From positions 186,001-250,000 of the forward strand of contig NZ_LR778175.1 of assembly GCF_902810445.1 (NCBI RefSeq): a stretch of DNA of 64,000 nucleotides. Direction: 5' to 3'. Under the pieces are notes generated by a model. That model did not search any database and had not been told where the DNA came from. It saw nothing but the letters and a program-made list of their open reading frames with translations. The first letter of the stretch is position 1, and every line of letters starts with the position of its first letter. Below are positions 24,794 through 34,768 of the stretch, piece after piece. The position numbers and the translations under genes were made by a program. This DNA comes from Candidatus Nitrosacidococcus tergens. Lineage in GTDB: Bacteria; Pseudomonadota; Gammaproteobacteria; Nitrosococcales; Nitrosococcaceae.

Positions 24794-25951
24794 TTGCGTC
24801 CAAATGCTTTGCTTGCTCTTGAAGATGGTAGCTTATTTAGAGGAACTACTATTGGTCATCATGGGGATGCAGTTGGCGAGGTAGTTTTTAATACTGCAAT
24901 GACAGGATACCAAGAAATACTTACTGATCCCTCTTACTGCAAGCAAATTGTAACTTTAACCTATCCTCATATTGGAAATACGGGGATAAATAGTGAAGAT
25001 TGGGAATCAAGCCATGTACATGTTAGTGGGTTAATTATCCGAGATTATGCACCTACTTTTAGTAATTGGCGATCTCAGGAATCTTTAAGTGTATTTTTAA
25101 TCCGCCACCAAATCGTAGCTATTGCAGATGTAGATACACGAAAGCTAACTCGTCATCTACGGGAACAGGGTGCATTAAGCGGGTGTATTATGGCAGGAGT
25201 TAATATAAATGAACAAGAGGCTATAGCAAAAGCTCGTGCTTTTCCAGGTCTTAAAGGAATGGATTTGGCAGATCTTGTGAGCACCAAAGAATCCTATCAT
25301 TGGAATCATAGAAGTTGGCAGCTTATAAAAAATGATTCAACTATAGATATTCATTCTAATTCTAAAAGTAGATTCCATGTAGTTGTCTATGATTTTGGTG
25401 TAAAACATAACATCTTACGTATGCTTGTTGATCGCAATTGTAGAGTGACTGTAGTACCTGCCAAAACCTCTACTCAAAGAGTAATGGATTTATCACCTGA
25501 TGGAGTGCTTTTTTCTAATGGTCCAGGAGATCCAGAAACTTGCAATTATGGAATAGCATCAATTCAAGAGCTGTTAAATAAAGATATCCCACTATTTGGA
25601 ATCTGCTTAGGGCACCAATTGCTTGCTATAGCTTGTGGTGCGAAAGCACAAAAAATGAAATTTGGCCACCATGGTGCTAATCATCCAGTTCAAGATTTGG
25701 AAACAAAAGAAGTAATCATTACCAGTCAGAACCATGGATTTGCTATCGATGAACAAATATTACCAAATAGCCTACAGCCTACTCATCGATCTTTGTTTGA
25801 TGGGACTCTACAGGGAGTTAAGCATAAAGATAAACCTGCTTTTGGGTTTCAAGGCCACCCTGAAGCAAGCCCTGGTCCTCATGATATTGCACCACTATTT
25901 GATCGCTTTATACGATTAATGCAAAAAAATAATTCTAATTTAAGTATATAG
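24794..25951 (+). CDS. carA: Carbamoyl-phosphate synthase small (glutaminase) chain
   Basis: Hydrolyses glutamine and passes ammonia to CarB for carbamoyl phosphate, feeding arginine and pyrimidines. I chose TTG at 24794 (385 residues) because GGAGG lies 5 bp upstream and MRPNALLALEDGSLF aligns with family starts. ATG at 24782 is in frame but contains that Shine-Dalgarno. The N-terminal domain shows TAMTGYQEILTDPSY. The class I amidotransferase triad is Cys271 (FGICLGHQLLA), His355 and Glu357 (FQGHPEASPG). carB follows after 7 bp. The divergent hemB lies upstream. Confidence 0.96.
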   Translation: MRPNALLALEDGSLFRGTTIGHHGDAVGEVVFNTAMTGYQEILTDPSYCKQIVTLTYPHIGNTGINSEDWESSHVHVSGLIIRDYAPTFSNWRSQESLSVFLIRHQIVAIADVDTRKLTRHLREQGALSGCIMAGVNINEQEAIAKARAFPGLKGMDLADLVSTKESYHWNHRSWQLIKNDSTIDIHSNSKSRFHVVVYDFGVKHNILRMLVDRNCRVTVVPAKTSTQRVMDLSPDGVLFSNGPGDPETCNYGIASIQELLNKDIPLFGICLGHQLLAIACGAKAQKMKFGHHGANHPVQDLETKEVIITSQNHGFAIDEQILPNSLQPTHRSLFDGTLQGVKHKDKPAFGFQGHPEASPGPHDIAPLFDRFIRLMQKNNSNLSI

Positions 25952-25958
25952 GCTATAT

Positions 25959-28900
25959 ATGCCCAAACGGACTGATATTGAAAGCGTCCTTATTTTAGGT
26001 GCTGGACCTATTGTGATAGGTCAAGCTTGTGAATTTGACTATTCTGGTGTACAGGCTTGTAAATCTCTTAAAGAAGAGGGGTATCGAGTCATTTTAGTTA
26101 ACTCTAATCCAGCTACTATTATGACCGATCCAGATATTGCAGATTCAATTTATATTGAACCAGTTACTTGGGAAATAGTCAGCAATATTATTGCTAAAGA
26201 ACGCCCTGATGCACTACTTCCTACTATGGGAGGGCAAACCGCTTTAAATTGTGCTTTAGACCTCGCCCGGAATGGAATCTTGGTGGATTATGAGGTAGAG
26301 ATGATTGGGGCAAACCAAGAATCGATTAATAGAGCTGAAGATCGAGATCTATTCAGACAAGCTATGGAGAAAATTGGACTGAGTATGCCTCGCTCAGGTA
26401 TTGCTCACAATCTCCAAGAAGCTCAAGAGGTTCAAATAGGTTTTGGGTTTCCAGTTATTATTCGTCCCTCATTTACTCTGGGTGGATCAGGAGGTGGTAT
26501 TGCCTATAATCGAGAAGAGTTTTTAGAAATTTGTGAACATGGATTAGATTTAAGTCCTACCTCAGAAATTTTAATTGAAGAATCTATTCTTGGATGGAAA
26601 GAGTTCGAAATGGAGGTAGTACGGGATTATACAGATAATTGTATTATTGTTTGTGCTATTGAAAACTTTGATCCTATGGGCGTACATACCGGAGATTCTA
26701 TTACAGTAGCTCCTGCCCAAACCTTAACTGATAAGGAGTACCAGTTGATGCGCAATGCATCTATTGCTGTGTTACGGGAGATAGGAATTGATACTGGAGG
26801 ATCTAACGTACAGTTTGCAGTTAATCCAAAAGATGGACGCTTAATTGTCATCGAAATGAACCCTCGGGTGTCTCGCTCTTCTGCTTTAGCTTCTAAAGCA
26901 ACTGGCTTTCCTATTGCGAAAGTTGCAGCAAAACTTGCAGTTGGTTATAGTTTACATGAGCTTCAAAATGAAATTACAGGTGGTAGTACACCTATTTCTT
27001 TTGAACCTGCATTAGATTATGTCATTACAAAAATCCCTCGATTTACTTTTGAAAAATTTCCTAAAGCTGATCCTCGCCTAACTACTCAGATGAAATCTGT
27101 AGGTGAGGTGATGGCTATAGGGAGGAGTTTCCAAGAATCTTTGCAAAAAGCCATTCGGAGTTTAGAGACAGGAATGGATGGATTTCAGGAAAAAATAGCA
27201 ACTGACCTAGATACTGCCAAAGAAACCATAAGATATCAATTGCGTGTCCCTTCAGCGGAGCGACTTTATTATATTGGAGATGCATTTCGTGTTGGATTCT
27301 CAATTGCAGAGATTTATGAATTAAGTGGGATTGATCCTTGGTTCTTATCCCAAATTCAGGATCTGATTTACACTGAACAAAATTTAAAAGATATAAGTTT
27401 ATTACAATTAACTAAGGATCAAATCTATCAATTAAAACGTAAAGGATTTTCAGATAGCCGTCTTGCGACTTTATTAAGGACTACAGAGGAAGAGGTTAGA
27501 AAGTACCGGCATAATCTTAATATACATCCTGTATATAAGCGAGTAGATACTTGTAGTGCTGAGTTTGCAACAACCACTGCTTATCTTTACTCTTGCTATG
27601 ATGAAGAGTGTGAAGGAGCGCCTTCTCAGCGAGATAAAATTATTGTTCTGGGTGGTGGACCTAATAGAATTGGGCAAGGGATCGAATTTGACTATTGCTG
27701 TGTACATGCTGTATTTGCCCTACAGGAAGATGGCTATGAGACTATCATGGTTAATTGTAATCCAGAAACAGTATCTACTGATTATGATACTTCTGATAGG
27801 TTATATTTCGAACCACTTACCCTTGAAGATGTTTTAGAAATTATTATTTTAGAGCAGCCTAAAGGGGTAGTTGTTCAATATGGTGGGCAAACCCCATTAA
27901 AATTAGCAAGACCTCTAGAAGCTGTAGGTGTTCCTATCATTGGTACAACGCCAGATTCAATTGATTTAGCTGAAGATAGAGAACGATTTCAGCGCTTTAT
28001 CTCTCAACTTGGATTAAAACAGCCTCCAAATAGAACTGCTCGCACCCAAGAAAGTGCCATCCAGCTTGCTGATGAAATTGGCTATCCTTTAGTAGTTCGG
28101 CCATCCTACGTCCTTGGTGGAAGGGCCATGGAAATTGTCTATAGTAAAGATGACCTCAATCAGTATATGAGAGAGGCTGTAAGTGTCTCTAATAATTCTC
28201 CAGTACTTTTGGATCGCTTTTTAGATGATGCTATCGAAGTAGATATAGATGCAGTTAGTGATGGAAAACAGGTGATTGTAGGCGGAGTAATGGAGCATAT
28301 TGAGCAGGCAGGGATTCATTCAGGTGATTCTGCCTGTGCACTGCCTCCTTTTAGCTTAAAAATAGAGATACAAAATAAGCTACGAGAACAAATGCGAATA
28401 ATTACTCAAGAGCTTAAAGTAATTGGTCTAATTAATGCGCAATTTGCGATTCAAGGAAATGATATTTATGTACTCGAAGTTAATCCTAGGGCTTCCCGTA
28501 CTATTCCTTTTGTCTCTAAAGCTACAGGAGTACCCTTAGCAAAGATAGCTGCACATTGTATGGTAGGGAAAAGCTTAATATCGCAGAATATCACTAAGGA
28601 AGTTATCCCGAAACATTTTTCCGTAAAAGAAGCCGTGTTTCCTTTTATCAAATTTTCTGGATCAGATCCTATTTTGGGCCCTGAAATGAAATCAACCGGC
28701 GAGGTTATGGGCACTGGATATTCCTTTGGGGAAGCCTTCTACAAAGCATCACTAGGTGCAGGAGTAGTGCTTCCTAAAGGGGGCAAAGCTTTTATTAGCG
28801 TCCGAGATAGTGATAAACCAAGAGTAGCCCCTATTGCAAGAACACTTATTCAGTTGGGATTTGAATTATTAACTACAGAAGGTACAAGTTTAATATTTGA

Positions 28901-29180
28901 TCAAGAAAGCATTCCTTATACTCGAGTTAATAAAGTATTTGAAGGGCAACCTCACGTTGTAGATATGATTAAGAATGATGAAATTGATCTAATTATCAAT
29001 ACTACAGAAGGACGTAAAGCAGTCTCCGATTCCTACGCTATCCGTCGTTCTGCACTGCAGTACAAAGTAACATATACTACAACCTTGACAGGTGCTTGGG
29101 CAACCTGTGAGGCAATGCGTTTAGGAGTAGCAGATTCAGTTTGTCGATTACAAGATCTACAGCAAGGAGTAAAAGCATGA
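25959..29180 (+). CDS. carB: Carbamoyl-phosphate synthase large chain
   Basis: A 1073-residue enzyme making carbamoyl phosphate from bicarbonate, ammonia and two ATP. It shows the internal duplication of two ATP-grasp halves: the first opens SVLILGAGPIVIGQACEFDYSG and the second KIIVLGGGPNRIGQGIEFDY (each in the biotin-carboxylase-like fold), with matching VNSNPATIMTD and VNCNPETVSTD loops. A C-terminal MGS-like regulatory domain (about 930-1073) contains FISVRDSDK and INTTEGRKA. Full length for the family. The stop overlaps the greA ATG (ATGA). Confidence 0.99.
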   Translation: MPKRTDIESVLILGAGPIVIGQACEFDYSGVQACKSLKEEGYRVILVNSNPATIMTDPDIADSIYIEPVTWEIVSNIIAKERPDALLPTMGGQTALNCALDLARNGILVDYEVEMIGANQESINRAEDRDLFRQAMEKIGLSMPRSGIAHNLQEAQEVQIGFGFPVIIRPSFTLGGSGGGIAYNREEFLEICEHGLDLSPTSEILIEESILGWKEFEMEVVRDYTDNCIIVCAIENFDPMGVHTGDSITVAPAQTLTDKEYQLMRNASIAVLREIGIDTGGSNVQFAVNPKDGRLIVIEMNPRVSRSSALASKATGFPIAKVAAKLAVGYSLHELQNEITGGSTPISFEPALDYVITKIPRFTFEKFPKADPRLTTQMKSVGEVMAIGRSFQESLQKAIRSLETGMDGFQEKIATDLDTAKETIRYQLRVPSAERLYYIGDAFRVGFSIAEIYELSGIDPWFLSQIQDLIYTEQNLKDISLLQLTKDQIYQLKRKGFSDSRLATLLRTTEEEVRKYRHNLNIHPVYKRVDTCSAEFATTTAYLYSCYDEECEGAPSQRDKIIVLGGGPNRIGQGIEFDYCCVHAVFALQEDGYETIMVNCNPETVSTDYDTSDRLYFEPLTLEDVLEIIILEQPKGVVVQYGGQTPLKLARPLEAVGVPIIGTTPDSIDLAEDRERFQRFISQLGLKQPPNRTARTQESAIQLADEIGYPLVVRPSYVLGGRAMEIVYSKDDLNQYMREAVSVSNNSPVLLDRFLDDAIEVDIDAVSDGKQVIVGGVMEHIEQAGIHSGDSACALPPFSLKIEIQNKLREQMRIITQELKVIGLINAQFAIQGNDIYVLEVNPRASRTIPFVSKATGVPLAKIAAHCMVGKSLISQNITKEVIPKHFSVKEAVFPFIKFSGSDPILGPEMKSTGEVMGTGYSFGEAFYKASLGAGVVLPKGGKAFISVRDSDKPRVAPIARTLIQLGFELLTTEGTSLIFDQESIPYTRVNKVFEGQPHVVDMIKNDEIDLIINTTEGRKAVSDSYAIRRSALQYKVTYTTTLTGAWATCEAMRLGVADSVCRLQDLQQGVKA

Positions 29181-29659
29181 GTATAAATAAAATACCGCTA
29201 ACGAAAAATGGTGCTGAAAAACTTCGTGAAGAGTTACATAAGCTTAAGTCTGTAGATCGATCAAAAATAATATCAGCAATTGCTGAAGCTCGTGCTCATG
29301 GTGATCTCAAAGAAAATGCAGAATACCATGCCGCTAGAGAAGAACAAAGTTTTATTGAAGCTCGTATTAGTGAGCTAGAACAGAATCTAGCTCAAGCACA
29401 AATCATTGATATAAATCAATTAAAGCAAGATGATAGGGTAGTATTTGGTGTAACAGTTAATCTCATAAATATAGAAACAGAAGATGAGGTAAGCTACCAG
29501 ATTGTTGGAGATTTAGAAGCAGACATAAAAGAAAATAAAATTTCAGTAAACTCCCCTATTGCACGAGCGTTGATTGGAAAAAAAATTGGAGATGAGGTAC
29601 AAGTTCAAGCACCAAGCAGAGTAATAAGCTATGAAATTACTATGGTAGATTATAAATAA
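29177..29659 (+). CDS. greA: Transcription elongation factor GreA
   Basis: A 160-residue factor that enters the RNA polymerase secondary channel and stimulates cleavage of backtracked transcripts. The N-terminal coiled coil carries the tip acidic residues in ARAHGDLKENAEYHAAREEQ. The C-terminal FKBP-like domain follows. The start is ATG at 29177, overlapping the carB stop (ATGA) and preceded by AGGAG 7 bp upstream. The longer frame from 29141 would add 12 residues inside carB and is not supported. Confidence 0.98.
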   Translation: MSINKIPLTKNGAEKLREELHKLKSVDRSKIISAIAEARAHGDLKENAEYHAAREEQSFIEARISELEQNLAQAQIIDINQLKQDDRVVFGVTVNLINIETEDEVSYQIVGDLEADIKENKISVNSPIARALIGKKIGDEVQVQAPSRVISYEITMVDYK

Positions 29660-29667
29660 AATCTTTA

Positions 29668-30297
29668 ATGAGTAAAAAAGGTAGTAGTACTCGTTGGTTA
29701 CAGGAACATTTTCAAGATCCTTTTGTCTTAAAAGCAAAGGAGCAAAAATACCGATCGCGAGCTGCTTTTAAGCTACAAGAGATTAATGCAAAAGAGAACC
29801 TACTAAGATCAGGAATGATTGTCGTAGATCTTGGAGCAGCTCCGGGTAGCTGGTCCCAAGTAGCCTCTGAGCAAACAGGGCAAACAGGGCAAGTAATTGC
29901 ATTGGACATTCTCTCGATGTCTCCTCTATCTAGAGTTAGTTTTATTCAGGGGGACTTTCGTGAAGAGGAAACTTTAAATGAGCTAAAGAGCGTATTAAGA
30001 GACCACAGTGTGGATATTGTACTATCAGATATGGCTCCTAATATGAGTGGTATAATAGCAACTGATCAGCCCCGATCTGTTTATTTAGGGGAGTTAGCCC
30101 TTGATTTCGCTTTAAATTACTTGAAACCTAGTGGCTCACTACTTATGAAAAGCTTTCAAGGTGCTGGATTTCAGATTTTTTATAATTCTATGCATGAATA
30201 TTTTTACCAAACACGAATTATCAAACCTATGGCTTCAAGGGATTGTAGTCGTGAAGTCTATATTCTTGCAAAGAAATTGAAAAAAAGTAAATTATGA
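29668..30297 (+). CDS. rlmE: 23S rRNA (uridine(2552)-2'-O)-methyltransferase RlmE (FtsJ/RrmJ)
   Basis: A 209-residue SAM-dependent enzyme that methylates the ribosomal A-loop uridine at a late stage of 50S assembly. The SAM loop is VVDLGAAPGSWSQVA (52-66). The catalytic K-D-K-E tetrad is visible as Lys35 (RAAFKL), Asp121 (LSDMAPNMSG), Lys161 (LLMKSFQG) and Glu196 (SREVY). It follows greA by 8 bp; yhbY, which lies between greA and rlmE in Pseudomonas and E. coli, is absent here. ftsH follows, the usual partner. Confidence 0.97.
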   Translation: MSKKGSSTRWLQEHFQDPFVLKAKEQKYRSRAAFKLQEINAKENLLRSGMIVVDLGAAPGSWSQVASEQTGQTGQVIALDILSMSPLSRVSFIQGDFREEETLNELKSVLRDHSVDIVLSDMAPNMSGIIATDQPRSVYLGELALDFALNYLKPSGSLLMKSFQGAGFQIFYNSMHEYFYQTRIIKPMASRDCSREVYILAKKLKKSKL

Positions 30298-30365
30298 GAC
30301 TTGGTAAACATAAATACTTACAGATGCTATCAACAGTGTGAAATTAATTTGGGAGGGATAGTAGA

Positions 30366-32288
30366 TTGAACGACATAGCAAAAAATATTATTTTATGGGT
30401 AGTTATTGCTCTTGTACTAATGTCGGTTTTTAATAGTTTTGGATCTCATCAAGTAACTGGACATCAGCTTGATTATTCCCAATTTATTTCCGATGTTAAA
30501 AGCGGGCATATTAGTAGAGTAATTATCGATGGTCGCAGTATTAGCGGTGAAAATAAGGAGGGAAGACAGTTTATTACTTATAGCCCTGGTAATGATCCTG
30601 GATTAATCGGTGACTTACTAGATAATGGGGTTACTATTGCGGCACGACCTGAAGAGAGTAATGGGTTTTTTATGCAGATTTTTATCTCATGGTTTCCTAT
30701 GTTACTTCTTATTGCCGTCTGGGTTTTTTTCATGCGCCAAATGCAAGGTGGAGGCGGCGGAAGAGGTGCTTTATCATTTGGTAAAAGCCGAGCTCGTATG
30801 CTGAATGAAGAGCAAATAAAAGTAACTTTTGGGGATGTCGCAGGATGTGATGAAGCAAAAGAAGAAGTTAAAGAGCTTGTAGAGTTCTTACGAGATCCTG
30901 GGAGATTTCAAAAATTAGGTGGAAAAATCCCTCGAGGCATCCTTATGGTTGGTCCTCCTGGAACAGGTAAAACACTCCTTGCTAAGGCAATTGCTGGAGA
31001 AGCAAAAGTACCTTTTTTTACTATTTCCGGATCTGATTTTGTGGAAATGTTTGTGGGTGTAGGGGCTTCTCGAGTTCGAGATATGTTTGAGAATGCTAAA
31101 AAGCATGCTCCTTGTATTATCTTTATTGATGAAATTGATGCGGTAGGTCGCCAAAGAGGTGCAGGCCTTGGTGGTGGACATGATGAGCGAGAGCAAACAC
31201 TAAATCAGTTATTAGTAGAAATGGATGGTTTTGAAGGTAGTGAAGGGGTTATTATTATTGCAGCAACAAACCGTCCAGACGTTTTAGATCCAGCTTTACT
31301 AAGACCAGGGCGCTTTGATCGCCAAGTGGTAGTATCTCTCCCGGATATTCGTGGAAGAGAGCAGATTCTTAGAGTCCATCTTCGTAAAGTTCCAATAGAT
31401 AAGGATGTTGAACCATCTTATATTGCCAGAGGTACCCCTGGTTTTTCAGGAGCTGATCTTGCGAACCTTGTGAATGAGGCTGCTTTATTTGCAGCACGCG
31501 CTAATCAGCGCTTAGTTCATATGGCAGATATGGAGAAAGCTAAGGATAAAATTTTAATGGGTGTTGAACGGCGCTCAGCTGTTATGAACGAAGATGATAA
31601 AAAACTTACAGCGTATCACGAAGCAGGCCATGCTATTGTAGGTCGTTTAGTTCCTTCCCATGATCCAGTTTATAAAGTAAGTATCATTCCTCGAGGTAGA
31701 GCTCTAGGTATTACTATGTTTCTCCCAGAGCAGGATCGTTATAGCTATAGCAAACTTCAAATTGAAAGTCAGATTTCTAGCTTATTTGGTGGTCGATTAG
31801 CCGAAGAGTTAATTTTTGGCACTGATCGAGTTACTACAGGTGCTTCTAATGACATTCAAAGAGCTACAGAACTTGCTAGGAATATGGTAACTCAATGGGG
31901 GCTTTCTGAAAAAATGGGGCCTTTAGCTTATGGTGAAGAGCAGGGAGAAGTTTTTTTAGGTCACTCAGTAACACAGCATAAAAATATTGCTGATACTACT
32001 GCTTCAGCGATAGATTCTGAAATAAGATCTATCGTTGATCGCAATTATCAACGATCAAAAAGCCTCTTGGAAGAAAATATAGATAAATTGCATGCTATGT
32101 CAGATGCACTTATGAGGTATGAAACTATCGATAAGGAGCAGATCGATGACATTATGGCTGGGAAGGAACCACGACCACCTAAGGAGTATGGAGCACCTGA
32201 TAATATAGAGCCTCCTAATGATGGCATAAAACTTTCAAAAGATTCACCTTCTACTGAAGGTAGTTCAGTTCCTGCTAATCAACACTAG
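30366..32288 (+). CDS. ftsH: ATP-dependent zinc metalloprotease FtsH
   Basis: A 640-residue inner-membrane AAA protease that degrades membrane and regulatory proteins, including sigma-32 and LpxC in E. coli. Membrane helices are at about 8-24 and 101-123. Walker A GPPGTGKT is at 196-203, Walker B FIDEIDAVG follows, the second region of homology TNRPDVLDPALLRPGRFD is present, and the zinc site HEAGH starts at His418. The start codon is TTG with GGGAGG 8 bp upstream; no better ATG exists nearby. An acidic, proline-rich tail ends the protein. Confidence 0.98.
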   Translation: MNDIAKNIILWVVIALVLMSVFNSFGSHQVTGHQLDYSQFISDVKSGHISRVIIDGRSISGENKEGRQFITYSPGNDPGLIGDLLDNGVTIAARPEESNGFFMQIFISWFPMLLLIAVWVFFMRQMQGGGGGRGALSFGKSRARMLNEEQIKVTFGDVAGCDEAKEEVKELVEFLRDPGRFQKLGGKIPRGILMVGPPGTGKTLLAKAIAGEAKVPFFTISGSDFVEMFVGVGASRVRDMFENAKKHAPCIIFIDEIDAVGRQRGAGLGGGHDEREQTLNQLLVEMDGFEGSEGVIIIAATNRPDVLDPALLRPGRFDRQVVVSLPDIRGREQILRVHLRKVPIDKDVEPSYIARGTPGFSGADLANLVNEAALFAARANQRLVHMADMEKAKDKILMGVERRSAVMNEDDKKLTAYHEAGHAIVGRLVPSHDPVYKVSIIPRGRALGITMFLPEQDRYSYSKLQIESQISSLFGGRLAEELIFGTDRVTTGASNDIQRATELARNMVTQWGLSEKMGPLAYGEEQGEVFLGHSVTQHKNIADTTASAIDSEIRSIVDRNYQRSKSLLEENIDKLHAMSDALMRYETIDKEQIDDIMAGKEPRPPKEYGAPDNIEPPNDGIKLSKDSPSTEGSSVPANQH

Positions 32289-32498
32289 TGTTTTTAAAAG
32301 GTACATGGATGTACCGTAAGCTTATTAATATAAAGAAAATATATTAGCTTTCGCTTTTACAGTATGTATATGCCATAAATACTATATGATTCTGATTTGC
32401 CTAAACTGAATTAAGCGTAGTACCTAGCAGGATATTCAATGTCATCTTTCTATAAGGATATCTTGCTATTCTATAGAAAATAAGAATAGAAACTACTC
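32289..32498. other. ftsH-folP intergenic region with two stem-loops
   Basis: Two inverted repeats are visible. GGTACAT-GG-ATGTACC (32300-32315) lies 12 bp after the ftsH stop, with a loop too small for a typical terminator and no T-run. AGCAGGATAT (32426-32435) pairs with ATATCTTGCT (32458-32467), 10 bp with one G-U, and stands 31 bp before folP. The gap of 210 bp is the longest in this carA-secG series and may hold a promoter for folP-glmM-tpiA-secG. No convincing -35/-10 pair was picked. Confidence 0.4.
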
Positions 32499-33347
32499 TT
32501 GCTGCAGTATATTTATTGTAGAAATAAAAAAATCACATTAGATTCCCCTTGTATCATGGGAATACTTAATATGACCCCTGATTCTTTTTTTGACGGAGGG
32601 AAATATTTAGATATAGATAGAGCAATTCAGAAAGCTCATCAAATGGTTTCCGAAGGTGCTGGTATTATCGATATCGGTGGCGAATCTACTCAACCTGGAT
32701 CAGAATCAGTTTCTATAGATTTAGAAATACAACGCACTATTCCTATTATAAAAATATTAAGCCAAGAACTCTCTGTTCCTATCTCCATTGATACGAGCAA
32801 ACCAGAAGTCATGGAAGCAGCAATTGAGGCTGGTGCTAGCTTCATTAATGATATTAATGCATTACGAACGAAAGGTGCATTAGAGGTAGCAAGCGATCTT
32901 AAAGTGCCTATATGCCTAATGCATATGCAAGGTACTCCTAAGACTATGCAGATAAACCCTCACTATCATAACGTAGTAGAAGAAGTAAAAAACTTCTTTA
33001 TTGATCGAATCAATATATGCACTCAATATGGTATTTCCCATGAGTACCTAATCCTCGATCCTGGGTTTGGCTTTGGTAAAAATGTTACCCATAATTTATT
33101 GCTACTCAAGTATTTAAATTCTATTTGTAGCATAGGGTTTCCTGTATTAGTAGGTATTTCCCGTAAATCATTTATTGGTGCGTTATTAGATGATCCTATA
33201 GAAAATCGGCTCTATGGGAGTGTATCTTTAGCAGCTCTTGCTATATGGGAAGGTGCAAAAATAATAAGAACTCATGATGTTAGAGTAACAAGGCAAATAC
33301 TTACCTTATATGACAGGGTGATGAAAGCTAATAATCAAAGAGAATAA
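32499..33347 (+). CDS. folP: Dihydropteroate synthase
   Basis: Condenses p-aminobenzoate with dihydropterin pyrophosphate in folate synthesis; the target of sulfonamides. MGILNMTPDSFFDGGKY (about 21-37) and IDIGGESTQPGS (about 58-69) are the two diagnostic substrate loops, and ISIDTSKPEVMEAA and DPGFGFGKN follow. 282 residues is normal. The start is uncertain: TTG at 32499 gives a plausible N-terminus of 20 residues before MGILN but has no clear Shine-Dalgarno, and I found no better candidate. glmM starts 2 bp after its stop. Confidence 0.93.
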   Translation: MLQYIYCRNKKITLDSPCIMGILNMTPDSFFDGGKYLDIDRAIQKAHQMVSEGAGIIDIGGESTQPGSESVSIDLEIQRTIPIIKILSQELSVPISIDTSKPEVMEAAIEAGASFINDINALRTKGALEVASDLKVPICLMHMQGTPKTMQINPHYHNVVEEVKNFFIDRINICTQYGISHEYLILDPGFGFGKNVTHNLLLLKYLNSICSIGFPVLVGISRKSFIGALLDDPIENRLYGSVSLAALAIWEGAKIIRTHDVRVTRQILTLYDRVMKANNQRE

Positions 33348-33349
33348 AT

Positions 33350-34696
33350 ATGAAAAAAAAATACTTTGGTACTGATGGGATACGCGGTAAAGTTGGTACT
33401 CATCCAATTACTGCTGATGTAGTACTTCATTTAGGTTGGGCTGTTGGTAGAGTACTTGCAAGAGGAGGTCAAGGTAAAGTGCTTATTGGCAAAGATACTC
33501 GTATTTCAGGTTATATGTTTGAATCTGCTCTCCAAGCAGGATTATCTTCAGCAGGGGTAGATATTAAGCTGTTAGGACCAATGCCTACTCCAGGTATTGC
33601 ATATCTTACACGTACGCTTCATGCAAAAGCAGGCATTGTAATCAGTGCTTCTCATAATCCTTATTATGATAATGGTATTAAGTTTTTTTCTAGTGCAGGG
33701 ACAAAACTAGCTGATGAAGTAGAATTAGCTATTGAAAGTGAGCTTGAATCCCCTATGGAAACAGTTAGCTCATCCCATTTAGGAAAAGTGGAGAGAATCG
33801 TTGATGCCTCTGGTAGATATATTGAATTTTGTAAAAGCACAGGACCTGCAAGTATAGATCTCTCAGGAATAAAGGTTGTAATCGATTGTGCTCATGGCGC
33901 TACCTATCATGTAGCCCCTGATGTATTTAAAGAAATGGGAGCAAACGTAATCACTATTGGTGTTTCTCCCAATGGGTTAAATATTAATGACGGTTATGGC
34001 TCTACTTCTCCAGAAACATTGCGACACAAAGTATTAGAATCTGAGGCGGATGTAGGTATCGCTTTAGACGGAGATGGTGATCGAGTTATTATGATTGATC
34101 ATAAAGGAGAAATTGTAGATGGAGATGAACTTCTTTATATCATAGCGAGATCTAGGCAAAGAGATAATACTCTATCAGGTTCTGCTGTGGTAGGTACCCT
34201 TATGAGTAATATTGGATTAGAGAAAGCTCTTACTACTCTAGGAATTTCATTAATAAGAGCTCAGGTTGGAGATCGATATGTTTTAGAAATGCTTCAAAAT
34301 AATAAATGTATTTTGGGAGGAGAATCATCAGGGCATATTATTTGCCTTGATCGCACAACAACTGGTGATGGAATTATATCAGCACTTCAAATTTTAGTAG
34401 AGATAGCTACTACCGGTAGATCTTTGTATGATTTAAAGGAAGCTATAAATAAATATCCTCAATGCCTTATTAATGTACATATGGATCAGAAAATAAATCC
34501 TCATGAAGATAAAATGATTATGAGTGCTGTGCGTGATGTTGAAAACCAATTGAGAGGGGAGGGTAGGGTGTTATTACGATCATCCGGAACTGAATCAGTT
34601 ATTAGAATAATGGTAGAGGGTCCAAGCGAATCCCAAGTAAGTTTATTAGCGCAACAGCTTGCACAGGTTGTAACTAATAGTGTAAATCAACTTTAA
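33350..34696 (+). CDS. glmM: Phosphoglucosamine mutase
   Basis: A 448-residue enzyme interconverting glucosamine-6-phosphate and glucosamine-1-phosphate for peptidoglycan and lipopolysaccharide precursors. FGTDGIRGKVG opens the protein. The phosphoserine loop is ISASHNPYYDNGIKFF with Ser101. The Mg loop is ALDGDGDRVIMID. The sugar and phosphate loops are GGESSGH and RSSGTESVIRIM. It is coupled to folP (2-bp gap) as in E. coli and Pseudomonas. Confidence 0.98.
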   Translation: MKKKYFGTDGIRGKVGTHPITADVVLHLGWAVGRVLARGGQGKVLIGKDTRISGYMFESALQAGLSSAGVDIKLLGPMPTPGIAYLTRTLHAKAGIVISASHNPYYDNGIKFFSSAGTKLADEVELAIESELESPMETVSSSHLGKVERIVDASGRYIEFCKSTGPASIDLSGIKVVIDCAHGATYHVAPDVFKEMGANVITIGVSPNGLNINDGYGSTSPETLRHKVLESEADVGIALDGDGDRVIMIDHKGEIVDGDELLYIIARSRQRDNTLSGSAVVGTLMSNIGLEKALTTLGISLIRAQVGDRYVLEMLQNNKCILGGESSGHIICLDRTTTGDGIISALQILVEIATTGRSLYDLKEAINKYPQCLINVHMDQKINPHEDKMIMSAVRDVENQLRGEGRVLLRSSGTESVIRIMVEGPSESQVSLLAQQLAQVVTNSVNQL

Positions 34697-34768
34697 AATT
34701 GATTTTTGTTTATTTACAAAGTAAACTTCAGCTTTTAGATTTATTTTTACTTTTTGAGGTATAGATAG

